From assembly GCA_025677825.1 (NCBI GenBank), contig JAIXMO010000025.1, positions 124,001-188,000 of the forward strand: DNA of 64,000 nucleotides, written 5' to 3'. The position numbers and the translations under genes are program-made. Positions 49,454 to 60,309 of the stretch are shown piece after piece. The stretch comes from Helicostylum pulchrum. Its lineage: Eukaryota > Mucoromycota > Mucoromycetes > Mucorales > Mucoraceae. How positions within the stretch are numbered: the stretch's first letter is position 1; every line of letters starts with the position of its first letter. The notes under the pieces are model-generated. The model was not told the DNA's origin and searched no databases. It saw only the letters and a list, made by a program, of their open reading frames with translations.

Positions 49454-49736
49454 AGAAAAAAAACTATTTCTGTGTATATTGTATATTTTTTATTTAGAAA
49501 ACCAAAAAATAATAAAAATTTGATTTATTTTATTTGTAACGTCTTTAATATAATACGAGTGGAAAAAGAGGGAAAAAAAGGGTTTGGGATATAAACAAAT
49601 AATAAAATATATAGAAATTGGTTTGGTTAGTATGTTTACGGAAGAAAAGAAAGAGAAAGAGAGAGACAGAGAGAGATAGATAGAGAAAGTTTTATATATA
49701 GTATGTACAAGATATAAAAGAAGAGGCACCTGATAA

Positions 49737-49776
<40 letters not shown>

Positions 49777-49801
49777 AAATATGTATAAAGAAAAAGAAAG
49801 T
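49454..49801. repeat. Intergenic spacer with (GT)n microsatellite at about 49739-49772
   Basis: The 3' regions of CPA2 (+) and the small gene at 49802-50062 (-) converge here. It contains about 17 GT repeats and a nearby GA-rich stretch (GAAAGAGAGAGACAGAGAGAG) at 49655-49690. Confidence 0.85.
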
Positions 49802-50062
49802 TTAATGTACAAGGCTGATAACATTATTGAAAGAATAATTTCTTGAATCGCCGACACTAAAGGATCTTGGGCGTTTTACTTCTGAAACAGAAAGAACTTG
49901 TTCATGAGGTAAAGGGTTATTTGTACGAGTAATGGCGAAATCTTCCATCATGTTTGAATGCGAAGCCAAAATCTGTCGAAGTTCTTGGCAAGCTTCATCT
50001 TCTTGATTCCAAATGTAATTATAAGCAGAAGGTTTCTTTGGGCGTGGTGCAATAATATTCAT
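49802..50062 (-). CDS. Small hypothetical protein, 86 residues
   Basis: A single-exon frame from the ATG at 50062 to TAA at 49802. It has normal amino-acid composition: a Pro/Lys start (IIAPRPKKPSAYNYIWNQED), an acidic helix (EACQELRQILASH) and a basic phospho-site-like motif (KRPRSFSVGD). No domain is recognised and there is no signal peptide or membrane span. The clean ATG with an A-rich leader and the absence of a competing frame favour a real gene. Confidence 0.5.
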   Translation of the reverse strand: MNIIAPRPKKPSAYNYIWNQEDEACQELRQILASHSNMMEDFAITRTNNPLPHEQVLSVSEVKRPRSFSVGDSRNYSFNNVISLVH

Positions 50063-50386
50063 TTTTTTTTTATATGTATATATGTGTATTATTTACAAAA
50101 AAGAAAGTTATTAAAGAAAAAGAAAAAAAAAGGAAAAAAAAAAAAAAAAGTACGACTATTTTATAGAAACAACATCTGAGTCTATAAACTAATTAGGTTC
50201 AATTTCTGACGTCTTTTTTAAATAAAAGTGAAAATGAACGTTTGCCATTGGTTTTCTTTATATGTTTTAGTTGAATTACCGACCCTGATTTAGTTTTAAA
50301 GGAGGGGACTCCTGGATCAGCAGATGTTCAATCTAATTACTTTTTTTCTTTTTCAGCCAAAAATAAGTTTTTCGCCTGAATTCTAT

Positions 50387-50388
50387 TA
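50387..50388. repeat. TA target-site duplication, left copy
   Basis: The TA dinucleotide directly precedes the terminal CAGT of the element. The matching TA is at 53497-53498 after the right terminal ACTG. This is the hallmark of Tc1/mariner insertion. Confidence 0.75.
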
Positions 50389-50483
50389 CAGTATTTTCGG
50401 TTACATTTGAGAATTTTTTGAGACCAATAGAGAATAGTATTTTATTTTTGGGAAGTCTCAAAAAAAAAATTGAGAACTTACCT
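50389..50483 (+). repeat. Left terminal inverted repeat
   Basis: About 95 bp, starting CAGTATTTTCGG and ending GAGAACTTACCT. It matches the reverse complement of 53384-53496 except for two short AT-rich insertions in the right copy. Shared words include GAGACCAATAGA, GAATAGTATTTTATTTTTGG and GAAGTCTCAAAAAAA. Confidence 0.88.
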
Positions 50484-50589
50484 CTTTTAGAGGATTTCAC
50501 TTCTTTCAGAATAGATAATTTTTTATTTATAAACGGACTACGTTAATTATATTCCAGACGAAAACTATAACAATTTCGTGACTGAGGGA

Positions 50590-51875
50590 ATGGAAGTAGA
50601 TGAGATTGCTGCTGAGTTCGGTGACATTGAGATGTTGAGGAGTAATGAGTACGTTGGTGAAGACTTTCCTCAAATTGCAGAAGATGAGAAAATGGAGGAA
50701 ATAGTCGTAGAGCTGGAGGAGATGACTATTACCAAAACTAAAAAGTATAAAAAGTATGGCCCTGAGCAAATTGCATGCTTTATACATATAGTACAAGAAA
50801 CTGGAGATACTGTACCAAAAGCTGCCGAAGCTTGTGGCATACCTATGAGCAGTGCATATAAACTTTTGAACCAGTTCAATGATAGTAACGGGACAGTTCT
50901 TCCTGGGAATACATCAACGTAAAAAGGAAAAGCTAAACCGAAAAAGCTTTTTCCAATCCACACCGCCTTTTTGATTCAGCTATTTGACGATAATCCTTCG
51001 ACCGTTTTGGAGCAAGCAAGAGAAGAGCTGATGAAACATTTTGGAGTATCTGTTGCTATATCATCTTTGTATGTGCATATTCCCGAAAAATGCTGCTTAA
51101 CATTAAAGCAAGCTAGCAAATACACAATTGAAAGAAACGCTCCTAGAACGCTTAATCTTCGGTACGAAATCACATCAACAAATGGATAGAAGCCGGTGTT
51201 GATTTCCAGAAAAACTGTGTGTTTATTGACGAAGCTGGCTTCCACTCCCAACTAATGAGGGGACGTGCTTGGTCAAAGGTTGGTACCCCAGCAAACGTAA
51301 AGGTACACACGCAAAAGGGAGTCAATTTGAGCGTGATTGGGTGTATATGTGCTAGAGGAATTATAAGCTTTACAAAAGTTATACCTCTGAAAATAGGAGA
51401 TGCCGAATTGATAGAAAAAGAGTTCAATTCAGAGGTATCAGCTAAAAAAAGAAAGCGCAACACTGAAGAACTCAAAAAGCAGAAACCCTTAAAGAAGGGT
51501 ACCACTGCCTACCATATCGTGAAGTATGTGGAAACGGTTATGGAGGTACTTGACAAAAATGAGATGAAAGGGTTTTTCATTGTCATGGATAATTGTAGAG
51601 TACACCACTCTAGATTTGTTGTCGACGCAATTGAGAAACGCGGATATAAACCACTATTTATGCCACCCTACTCTTCTTTCTTAAATCCCATCGACGAGTG
51701 CTGGTCTAAAATCAAAAGTGGTATTAGAAGAAATCCTTTACGAAAAGGTGATGAGTTGACGCCGCGTATCGCTGAAGCATGCAACACAGTTACAACAAAA
51801 GACTGTTTTCAGTGGGTAAAACACGCAGAATCTTATTGGGAGAGATGTATTCAGAAAGTAAAAGGTTTAAAATAA
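50590..51875 (+). pseudogene. Tc1/mariner-superfamily transposase, broken
   Basis: It would cut and paste the element at TA sites. From the ATG at 50590: an acidic leader, a helix-turn-helix segment (GPEQIACFIHIVQETGDTVP, then KAAEACGIPMSSAYKLLNQF), a second HTH-like region (HTAFLIQLFDDNPSTVLEQA), then the DDE domain. Catalytic candidates are the Asp in CVFIDEAGFH (codon 51228-51230), the Asp in IVMDNCRVHH, and the Asp/Glu pair in NPIDECWSKIK. The RRNPLRKG and CNTVTTKDCFQWVKHAE tail is typical of fungal Tc1-like enzymes. Lesions are an in-frame TAA at 50920-50922 and a frameshift at about 51160-51185 that joins the N-terminal frame to the catalytic frame (from about 51180 to TAA 51875). It is therefore a pseudogene. 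Confidence 0.85.
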
Positions 51876-52064
51876 CTAACGTTATGTATTTGTCTCTTTC
51901 ATATATAAAGTATCTACAAATTATCTTCTATATTTTACTTTATGTTTTCTAAATAAAAATTACACTTTGCCTCAAAAATATAAACTCAGCTAAGAAGCGC
52001 TCCTTACAACTTTACCCCTTTTATTTCGATTTTATTTTTTATTATCGAGTAATTATGATCATTC

Positions 52065-53108
52065 TTATAAACCAACATTCCTCAAATGGTTGACCTCTGG
52101 TACCTCGACATAGCCGGTGTGTTCTTTTTGGAGTTGCTTTATTATTTCATCTTGTTCTTGACAAATATCCTATAGTGTGGTACAGTATTAATGATATTTT
52201 AGTATGTCAACAAACGACTTTAATGGTTATACGTACCAACAAATACGCCAATAATTCAAATAATGAAAGCAAATGATGACGTTCATCGAATGTAGTTGGG
52301 ATTTGTGAAGTGCGTGGTGTATGGTACAAAAATTTTCCGTCACCAGGTGCCGAGACAGAGATAAGTGTAATTGTTGTTTTAATGCACTGAATACCAAATA
52401 CTTTTAGTCTTGAGAATGTTGTCTTATTGCTATCGAGGTATTTTGAACGGTATGTGTTTAAGATTGCTGCTAGATTTTTCAACAGTTTCAACGAATCACC
52501 AAGAGTATGATCAATATCTTCTTCCAAGCCACCAGATGATGTCTCCATTAACAAACGTTCGTCTTGACCAGTATAACCAATTCCGTCTGCGTATCCGTTT
52601 TTGTCTTTTGCCCATGTTTGCATATCAATTAATCCTGTACTTCTACTTTGTATATAAACTTCGCACCTATAACGCATTATAAACCAACGATATAAATCAC
52701 TTTTAATCATCGTAATTTTTCAATCAGCATCTTACCATTGAAATTGTAAATATTGGACTTGGTCATGAAAATACTGAAATATTGGCACTATAAAGTCGAC
52801 AAAAAAAGTTCTTTCATGATTTGTTCTTACAGGAGTCATTCTTTGGCATCTTGAAGAAAACCATGTGGTAATATGTTGTACAAGACAATGGAACCGCTTT
52901 TGATTTGTTGTGTTGTTGCCTTCCACAGCACGCGTCCAGACAAGGAATGGTATTTAATTAGCATGATTGAGTGCCAGACATTCACGAATTAAAGACATTT
53001 GAACAGTGTACTGTGATAATGTCTGTAATTTTCGCTGGTTTTCTAGGTTTTCTTGAATGATTTTTGCATCTTCTTCATAGATGTCTTGATTGCAATCAAT
53101 CACCTAGG
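52065..53108 (-). pseudogene. Passenger gene inside the transposon, unknown family, one in-frame stop
   Basis: Coding on the strand opposite the transposase. Exons on the complement are about 52736..53108, 52237..52666 and 52065..52169; the N-terminal boundary is uncertain. Visible segments are QMSLIRECLALNH; a helical region; RTNHERTFFVDFIVPIFQYF; QFQWCEVY spanning a phase-2 intron; MQTWAKDKNGYADGIGY; ERLLMETSSGG; IDHTLGDSLKLLKNLAAILN; PTTFDERHHLLSLFELLAYL; and LQKEHTG near the end. Only one lesion is seen, TAA at 52954-52956. From memory this resembles a multicopy, uncharacterised Mucoromycota protein family. The DGIGY...LLMETSSG segment has an Asp-then-Glu-x-Ser layout reminiscent of PD-(D/E)xK nucleases, but this is speculative. 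It has no similarity to transposases that I can see. Confidence 0.6.
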
Positions 53109-53139
53109 CTAAATTTGCTCGTTATTGATTTTAATATCC

Positions 53140-53380
53140 GGTAAATAGTCGTTCCACAGCGAACAGTCGCTTATTTCAAAGTAACTAGACGCCTCTCAAC
53201 GACTATCCGCTCAATTTTAAGCGAATGAGAAGTTTGGGCGAATAATAATAATAATAAAATTGCTTTATCCGCTTCAGTCGCTACATTCGCTGTAAAAGCA
53301 GTAAACAGCTTTTTTAAAAAACCGCTACTCGCTCAGATCGAGCGCATTCGCCTGCAAAGTAACGAATACGTCCAAACAAT
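53140..53380. repeat. Subterminal cluster of CGCT/AGCG-type motifs
   Basis: In about 240 bp just inside the right TIR there are roughly a dozen short related words in both orientations (CAGCGAACAGTCGCT, TCCGCTCAATTTTAAGCGAA, GGGCGAATA, CAGTCGCTACATTCGCTG, CTACTCGCTCAG, GAGCGCATTCGCC), some forming small palindromes. They are GC-richer than the surroundings. They may be transposase- or host-factor-binding sites; this is inference. Confidence 0.55.
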
Positions 53381-53383
53381 ATC

Positions 53384-53496
53384 AGGTAAGTTCTCAATTT
53401 TTTTTGAGACTTCCCAAAAATAAAATACTATTCTCAAAAAAAATTCTATTGGTCTCGAAAAATTTATAACCTTCTCAAATGTAACCGAAAATACTG
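53384..53496 (-). repeat. Right terminal inverted repeat
   Basis: About 113 bp, the reverse complement of 50389-50483 with two insertions of 8-10 bp (a TTATAACCT-type block and a TTTTTTTT-containing block on the + strand). It ends ACTG directly before TA at 53497-53498. Confidence 0.85.
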
Positions 53497-54078
53497 TAAT
53501 GACGAAGTTACTGCAGATTCAAATATGGTCAGATGAACTATATTTGTTTTTTCTTTCTTTTAGTTGAAAGGTTCGGTAACTATTCCTAACCACCTTAGAG
53601 CCTTTTTAAATTCATTGTAAGTTACAAGCCTCTCCTCTCCAACTTTATTTTATATATTTTTTCATGTAAAAAAAAAGCTTCTTTTCTGTACATCGTTACA
53701 TATATTAAACCCGGACCTAGTATGTTCCGAACTTTAAAAGAAGAACAAATAACTATTTTTTTTGTTTTTTTTTATTCAAAAAATCTTGGTTTAGATGGTC
53801 CGAGTGTACGTACTGTAATTACTTCTTTTGGCCTGACGTTTCTTGGGGCGGAGAAAGTTTTATTTTTTTGTAGAGTTTTAGCTTTTAAAATAGATTTTGC
53901 AAGTACCAAAAAAGGCCTGTTGGAAGGTCACGCGTACTTGTAAAACATACTTGGTAGCCCATTAACTTGTTCGTTTTTGTAAAACCATCTGTAAAAAGTG
54001 CTGCGAAAACGTGTGTGATACTACAAAGTCATAGGAACAAAGGCTGTCATGAACTTACGAGTAACCATCATAGCGATA
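53497..54078. other. Intergenic sequence right of the transposon
   Basis: No supported gene. A short plus-strand frame at 53722-53943 has no recognisable motif. Confidence 0.5.
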
Positions 54079-54324
54079 TTAAAAGCAACGATTTTTTTTC
54101 CGTGACAATAGATTTGAAAATAAACTGCAAGTTAGATACAAGAGAAAACTAGTCTTCACAATTTTCTTAAGCCTGTGTCTCACCAGAGTGGCACGAGGAG
54201 GTGGCGATTGGTCTTTTAAAGACGTTTGGTCGGCCTTTGACGTCCTAAATTCGTTGATATTCAAGAGCAACAATTCTGTTCTTTGAAGTTGGCGATAGAG
54301 CTTGTCGTTGACGCCGTGACGCAT
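54079..54324 (-). pseudogene. Possible relic of a Fanzor/TnpB-like or other RuvC-type protein
   Basis: A minus-strand frame of 81 codons contains YRQLQRTELLLL followed by NINEFRTSK. The EFRTSK word after a beta-strand-like LLLL segment is what precedes the zinc-finger and last RuvC motif in Fanzor (eukaryotic TnpB homologue) proteins. The expected Cys pair does not follow, so the fragment would be frameshifted or decayed there. No upstream RuvC motif was found in neighbouring frames. The identification rests on one short motif and may be wrong. Confidence 0.25.
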
Positions 54325-56112
54325 CGGTTTGTTAAAATAAATCTATTTTATACGTACGTCTTTTCTTTTTATGTTGATACAAAATGATGCTGTTCTTCTT
54401 AAAGCAACCGCCGCGTAAAAGAGCGCCTGTCACAAACGCTCAAATGTGTTCCGTCCGAATGTAATATGGTGGCAGTTCTAAACCCGTAGAAATTGAAAAG
54501 GACATCCCTGTGTCGAAACATGATCCCGGGAGAAAAGACGTCTGTATCTTACCAACGAAAATAATGACTTAAGACATCTATATTCCAAAGAGCACTAGAT
54601 CATGGGCGGTACGGTGCGAAGACAAAGACGAGAACAGGAGAGCAAAAAAAGGTCGGATATAGAAGAAATAGAAACAAACATTCCCACATCTTGTCAATCC
54701 TAGATTTTTTATATTACGTTAATGCTGTGCCTGGGAATATATCAGTTACGTTTTGGTTATCAATCTTGATGAAGCGCCATTGCAAACTATAGATAAAACG
54801 TATACATATATCACCCATTCTGGGCTACTCTAAGTAGAAAATACGTAAAAATATACAAGTATATTATATCACTGCGTGTTATATCTAACATTATGTTTCT
54901 TATAAGCTATTTTTAATCCAAATCTGACCCGAGAAAATTCCAGTCCCCGCGAAAACTAGTCCAAAATAAGCGTTCTTATCAAAAAGTCTTCTATCACGGT
55001 GGTGTAATAAATAAAACAGTTTTTCAATAAAGCGCTTTATTGGAGAATAATAGTTCAAGTTTTTAACTAACTAAACTACGATAAATCATACCAAAACCCC
55101 TCATGATATTACACCAATCTCCGCTTATTATTTTTTAAACCAAAAAAGTCATGCAGTAATGGCTGACTCTATATCTAATAATTGTATCAAAAAAAAAGGA
55201 ATGACTTTTTTCTTGTTTCGATCTTTTTAATATGCATACTAGATGAAATTCCTTTGTGCGAATAAAGATATATTCTTTTTTAATTTGAGAGTCTGTTGTG
55301 TAAGTTCTTCCGGTTCCATCTTCTTTTTTTTCGACTCCGTAACTGTCATACAATGCGTTGGAAACATAAACAACTACTGGCTTAATTGTATTCACTTTTG
55401 ATAGTTGTATAATCGATCAAGTACTTTCCATCCAATCGTTTTAAATAACGCTAATCTTAGGTGCGAATCATAGGGGCTATTTATACCTGTTGTAAGATAA
55501 AAAAAACAAGTTAAGGTTTACGTTTAAACCTTTGCTATCTTTTCTTAACATCTAGTATAGACATATCAGAACGATTCTTGACATGTAGTTTCCTTGATAC
55601 TTTAACATTGGCTGTTTGACAGGTGAACAATTTGTTGTTATGATTACTAATAATTCAGTTTGTCTATTAAGCGTCCTTAAAAAAAACTACAACCAATCAA
55701 GTGTGTGTGTGTGAATCTATCATAACCCCATGTGCACACATACAGCGCAATGGTCTCTAATAGTTTAGTCTGAAAAAAAAATCTCTCGCTTTAGTTTTAC
55801 ACAGGAAAATGGTTAATGCTTATCAACCATTGTAGGTCTATATATATACCATTTCTTTAAAATAAATGAATACCTACCGAGATTTTTATTTTTATTTTCC
55901 GTCCTGTTTATAAACAACTCTTTTGAACGCTTTACGACGTATACATTCCAGATGTATAAGCTTTTTTTTCATGACTGCTTAATAAAAAAGGTGGGGGAGG
56001 AAAAAAAAACAGTATGACAAAACGATAGGGCTTAATTTTTTATGAAAAAAAGCGCCCTAAAAAAAAAGGTTTGCCAGAGCTCTCTTTTATTATTCCAATT
56101 ATATATTATTCC
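54325..56112. other. Intergenic, decayed sequence and Reg1 upstream region
   Basis: No intact gene is seen over about 1.8 kb. The first half is GC-richer than the genome average around 54400-54660 and may be old transposon sequence. The second half is AT-rich. The frame at 55135-55395 (-) has no recognised features. Confidence 0.45.
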
Positions 56113-57538
56113 ATGGTATCCGTTACAGCAGCTACAGCAGCTACAATAAAGAAACCGGTTGCAGAGGATGATTTTGAGTCTCAACAAAAGCGTAATGTAC
56201 GTCAACCTGAAATGTGTGTTGATTATCTATCCTATACTTTTGATGAAATGGACTTGGCTGCTTCTTGGAGAGTAATGACGAAACAAAAAAAAGACGTTGT
56301 AGATGGTATTCGATTAGAAAATGCATCTTGGCGTACTTGGGCTAAACAGAGAAATAATTTGAAAACTATTAGTCCTCAAACCTTGAACTGGTATGTTCTA
56401 TATAAATTGATTAAACCAGGGTTTTTCTAATTATTATTATCTTTTGTTGTGACATATAAGGTTGAAGGATAGTGATGTAACTTGGTTGTATGGTCCTCTG
56501 CATACAGTCGTCCGTACGGAAGATGACCCATTTTTAACCCCTAGAAAATCTACTGCAGAAGAAACTCTGGGTTTAATGATACCACGCCACACACAAAAGT
56601 CAGTAAATTCACATCCACCATTAAAATCCGCTTTAAAGAAAGTAACCACAGCCGACCTTTTAAAAAGGTCTGCCAGTGAATTAATAGATATAACTTCAGA
56701 CCAACATCAACGTTCAATCTCAATCTCTGAGGCAAACAACGAATTACATGCCGTGTCACCGAATATTTTAGCTACATATCGTCAGCCTCGATTAAGGTTT
56801 AATCATCAAGTGGAACAATGCATTGCATTAACTGATGAAGAAAGAGAACATGAGGATATTGAAGAAGAAGATGGAGACGGACACGATTTAATACATGATC
56901 ACGACGACGACGATCTAGACGAAGACGACAACGACGACGGTGAAGATGACAGCGATGATGATAATGATCAAATACATATCACTTATTATAACGAACGACG
57001 AAAATCTATCAAGAAAATCGCACCTGCTCGTCTCAAGAAATCACAATCAGATGCTGACACAGATGACGTATCTTCAATCTCTTCTACGTCAACTGCATCA
57101 TCTGTTGGCTTTATTACGAGATCACCTGTGGTCACATCACCCGCTGCTGGTCAATTTGAAGATACGGATGAAGATGAAGTTTTATCGTTTTACGATAGAC
57201 CTACAGCTGCTCACCAATCTACACGGTCAACAGTGATCAGGCCTTCTTCCTCTTCTAATTCAATTACACAACCCTATAAAGAAAAAACAAATATAGCAGA
57301 ACCTGCTTTAGTGACGATGCACCAAACAGCTACAGATATTCAAAAAGATAGCGGAACAAATTCTCCTACATTAATTAATAATATTGCTCATTGGGCCGCT
57401 TCTTATTTATGGCCAGGTGATAATAACAGATCAAAACCATCACCACGACCTTCTGTTTCTGCTTCTAATATTCCTACGTCTGCTATCCCTATACAGAGAC
57501 CTTATGCCCCCACATCATCTAATTCATCAAGTTTGTAA
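56113..57538 (+). CDS. REG1: Reg1-like protein phosphatase 1 regulatory subunit (DUF1752)
   Basis: Likely targets PP1 (Glc7) to Snf1/AMPK signalling for glucose repression. Exons 56113..56390 and 56461..57538 give 451 residues. The N-terminal domain (about 30-110) has VDYLSYTFDEMDLAASWRVM, GIRLENASWRTWAKQRNNL and LKDSDVTWLYGPLH, the DUF1752/Reg1 pattern with its invariant LENASWRTW; the intron splits the Trp codon of NWLKDSD. Near residue 204 the RVxF-type PP1 docking site appears as LRFNHQVEQCIAL, matching the yeast Reg1 site with VEQC. Acidic runs (56845-56965) and Ser/Thr-rich sequence follow, with a short HWAASYLWPGD motif near the C-terminus. I took the ATG at 56113 because the upstream extension lacks an ATG. 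Confidence 0.85.
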
Positions 57539-60309
57539 CAACAACAACAACTAAAAAAAACGAACTTCATCTTTGTTATATTATTTCTTTTTCCCCTCCC
57601 CTTTTTTTTCAATTCAACTACAACTTATTCATACATAGATACACGCATCTACGCTCAGCAGTAATAATAATAATAAAAAAAAATAACTTGTATAATTCTT
57701 GATTATGGTTCCAGAGTTAGAGTTTTTTTTTTTTACTAATCAATCCACGTTTAAGATATCCTTAAAAACGATTATCAGATATTGCCAAGTATGCATATTA
57801 ATAAGTGCATAGTCATTTTAGGACGCAGTAAATCGAGAATAAATAGTAAAAAGATGAATGCATTAAACGTGGGGCAAATACACTTTTTATTCGTCACTTT
57901 TGGAAAGGAAAAGAAAAAGTAGTATAATTGATTGCAAAGGGACAGACACAGAATGAAACGAATAATTCGAGCTTAATCAAAGTAGTATAACTAGAATATC
58001 TCCCTTCTGAAACTATAACGCAAAGTAATAGTACGCCAGATCATACCGAGTTAACTTTTAACTATTTATTTATTTTTATTTGGTCGATTCTTTAATACTA
58101 GATACATGTACGAACCGAGTTATGAGAGTATAAGCGACATAGTTTTTCATTGGGACTACAGTAGCGATGATAACAATAAAAAAAAAAGGATCGCCTCATA
58201 AGAGGCGGTGTTGGCTTAATTTCAAAACAATTTTTTTTTTACTCTTGTTAAGTTTGATCTAATTATATCAATTTAAAGCGAACCCAACATCTATAAACAG
58301 CGATATATATACACATGTTTGATACAGTACGATTCAAAACATTTATCTCTTTTTTTTCTTTTTCATTTTTTCTTAGAAATATAACACTTTTTTATACCAC
58401 AACTTGAGTGCTATAGGTTTTGGTCGCCTTTATAAAGAAAATTCTTAAAATAGAAAATAACCGGAAAGTGTCACAGCTTTCTGTAAGCAGAGTTGCGGTT
58501 TATAAAGAGATGAATTCATTCCTCGGTGGGATTACGGTATGCTTGGTGACTTTGTCGAAAACAGTGTCTTACAGAGTCTGGTGTCAACATTCGAGTCTAA
58601 GCGGAAGCATAGGCTGGGAGGTTGTTCAATACTGGGGTACTGCCCGAGGGTAGTAATACAGCAGGGAAAACTCAGAGCACTGGTTCGGCTGTGAGATAGC
58701 ACGTTGGAGAATCATTCGAGTATATCGCCATCGGAAATGGGAACTTCCTCTTTTTTTTTCCTTTTTTTTTAATTTGTGTAACATTAACTAATATAAAAAA
58801 GGTACAGGAACGCGCAACGATACTGTGTCAGAGTGTTGTCGTGCTCTCGCTATAGTTATAAGGACTATATAAGTGAAGTATAATATATAGTAGTTTACGT
58901 TAAGCGAATAAAAAGATGATCTTTATTTATTTTGAATACAATTAATATTTATAATATAATTTAGGTTACACTTGTGTCTGAGAACCTGACAGTGTCGTGT
59001 CTTGGCTGGTGGTTATAACTCTTTTGTTAATATGAGTTAAAGGATAAAACCAAAAGTATAATTAAAAGGTTAAAAGATAGATGGAGTTTATTAATTCGAA
59101 CATTGTTCTTTTTATATCAGTTTGTGACTATTACAATTTATGACTACGACAAGAGATATTTTAATACATGAGACTTATAGCAATAAATGTATAGTAGTAA
59201 AAAGATGATTTTTTGTTGAGTTTATATTCTAAAGTAATTTATATCTAATTTGAAGTAGTGTAATAAAAAGATAATAAGGGAATAGTAAGAAAAGTGAGCA
59301 CCAGTTCCTGTTTTATAAGTAGAACGACTTAAGAGATAAAGGTCAAAAGTACAATGGAAAGTAGGATCCAAGGGAATACAAAAACAAAATAAAATAAAAG
59401 AGTTTGATTTAAAGGCCTTTTATAAGTTAAGAGAAGTATAAGATTAAATTGTTTACAAAAGTGAATTTCATTTTTATTATCAAAAAGAAGGTAGTATTCA
59501 TATATTTTTATGTTTTTAGTTTTGGTTATTATTTTCAAGAAGACTTGATCCACAATTATTTTTCAAATCTGGTTCTTCGTGTAACAGTAGTACACAGCTT
59601 ATTCAATTTTAACTGTGACAACTGCACGATACAACGATCGTTATATTTTGCTTTGCTTCAACGAGTGGTTACGTGCATATTTTTAACGTTGAAGCCACAC
59701 AATGACTAGCAGGATTTCTATTTGTTCCGGGCTGTCTGCTAACGCAGATTTTATCCATGTGAATTTTAAGCAATATCTTTTATGTTTCACTTATGTAGAT
59801 TCAGGACATTTCTTTTGAAGCGTATTTTTTTAGTAGCTTTAGATGTCTATATAACCAATATATTCATTAGCTGCTTTTTTTAATTGCGTACATACGACTT
59901 TTCTTTTAAAAACATATTTTTTTTATGTAGTTATGAATATTTGACCTATAAACACATATTACTGCGCTAATATTCGGGTAATTACTTGTTTTGTATTGTG
60001 CTTTATTTCTTTATCTCATAAAGACGCACAGATTCGATACTTTAATTTTTAGCCACTGAATTTTTTTCAACATTGATATCCCTTGAAAAGAGTTAAATGT
60101 ATATAAGTCTCGTAAAAAAAATGTAGTACTAAACCAAAAAAAAACATTCAATATTTAGACCCGAATATTGTTATAGGAGTATCGTTCCTCAGTAAGTTTA
60201 TTTATTGAAGAAATACATTTCTTCAAGTTAGGATGTTTTAATCAAAGCTATAACTAGTCTACTAGCACGGATTATAATGGAGAGCTTATTCGCGTTAGAA
60301 AAAAAGAAA
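57539..60309. other. Long intergenic region with a possible solo LTR
   Basis: About 2.8 kb without a supported gene. It begins with a short CAACAACAACAA 3' sequence of the Reg1-like gene. A relatively GC-rich, mixed-strand stretch (58480-58700) has no gene-like frame beyond 77 codons and does not fit 5S rRNA or tRNA. The 166-bp TGTCAG...CTGACA block at 58826-58991 is listed separately. Confidence 0.5.
58826..58991 (+). mobile_element. Candidate solo LTR, 166 bp
   Basis: The block starts TGTCAG and ends CTGACA, a perfect 6-bp terminal inverted repeat of TG...CA type. It contains a TATATAAG core-promoter-like site near 58867 and an AATAAAAAG polyadenylation-like site near 58908, in the order expected for an LTR. 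No flanking direct duplication is visible (TACTG on the left, GTGTC on the right), and no second copy lies in the window, so chance is possible. Confidence 0.3.

Larger units (their letters stand above)
50389..53496. mobile_element. Tc1/mariner-like DNA transposon with a passenger gene, 3108 bp
   Basis: The element is bounded by long terminal inverted repeats that begin CAGTATTTTCGGTTACATTT at both ends and is flanked by TA on each side. Inside are a DDE transposase (50590-51875, plus strand) and a second, unrelated gene on the minus strand (about 52065-53108). The right subterminal region (53140-53380) is packed with CGCT/AGCG words. The element is much larger than a minimal one-gene mariner (1.3-2.4 kb) because of the second gene. 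Transposase and passenger both carry disabling mutations, so this copy is dead, although its ends look intact and could be mobilised in trans. It sits between the small gene at 49.8 kb and the relic region at 54 kb. Confidence 0.85.

Noticed and set aside
58480..58700. Possible 5S rRNA or other structured RNA
   Set aside because: The GC-richer stretch lacks 5S internal control regions and tRNA A/B boxes in correct spacing.
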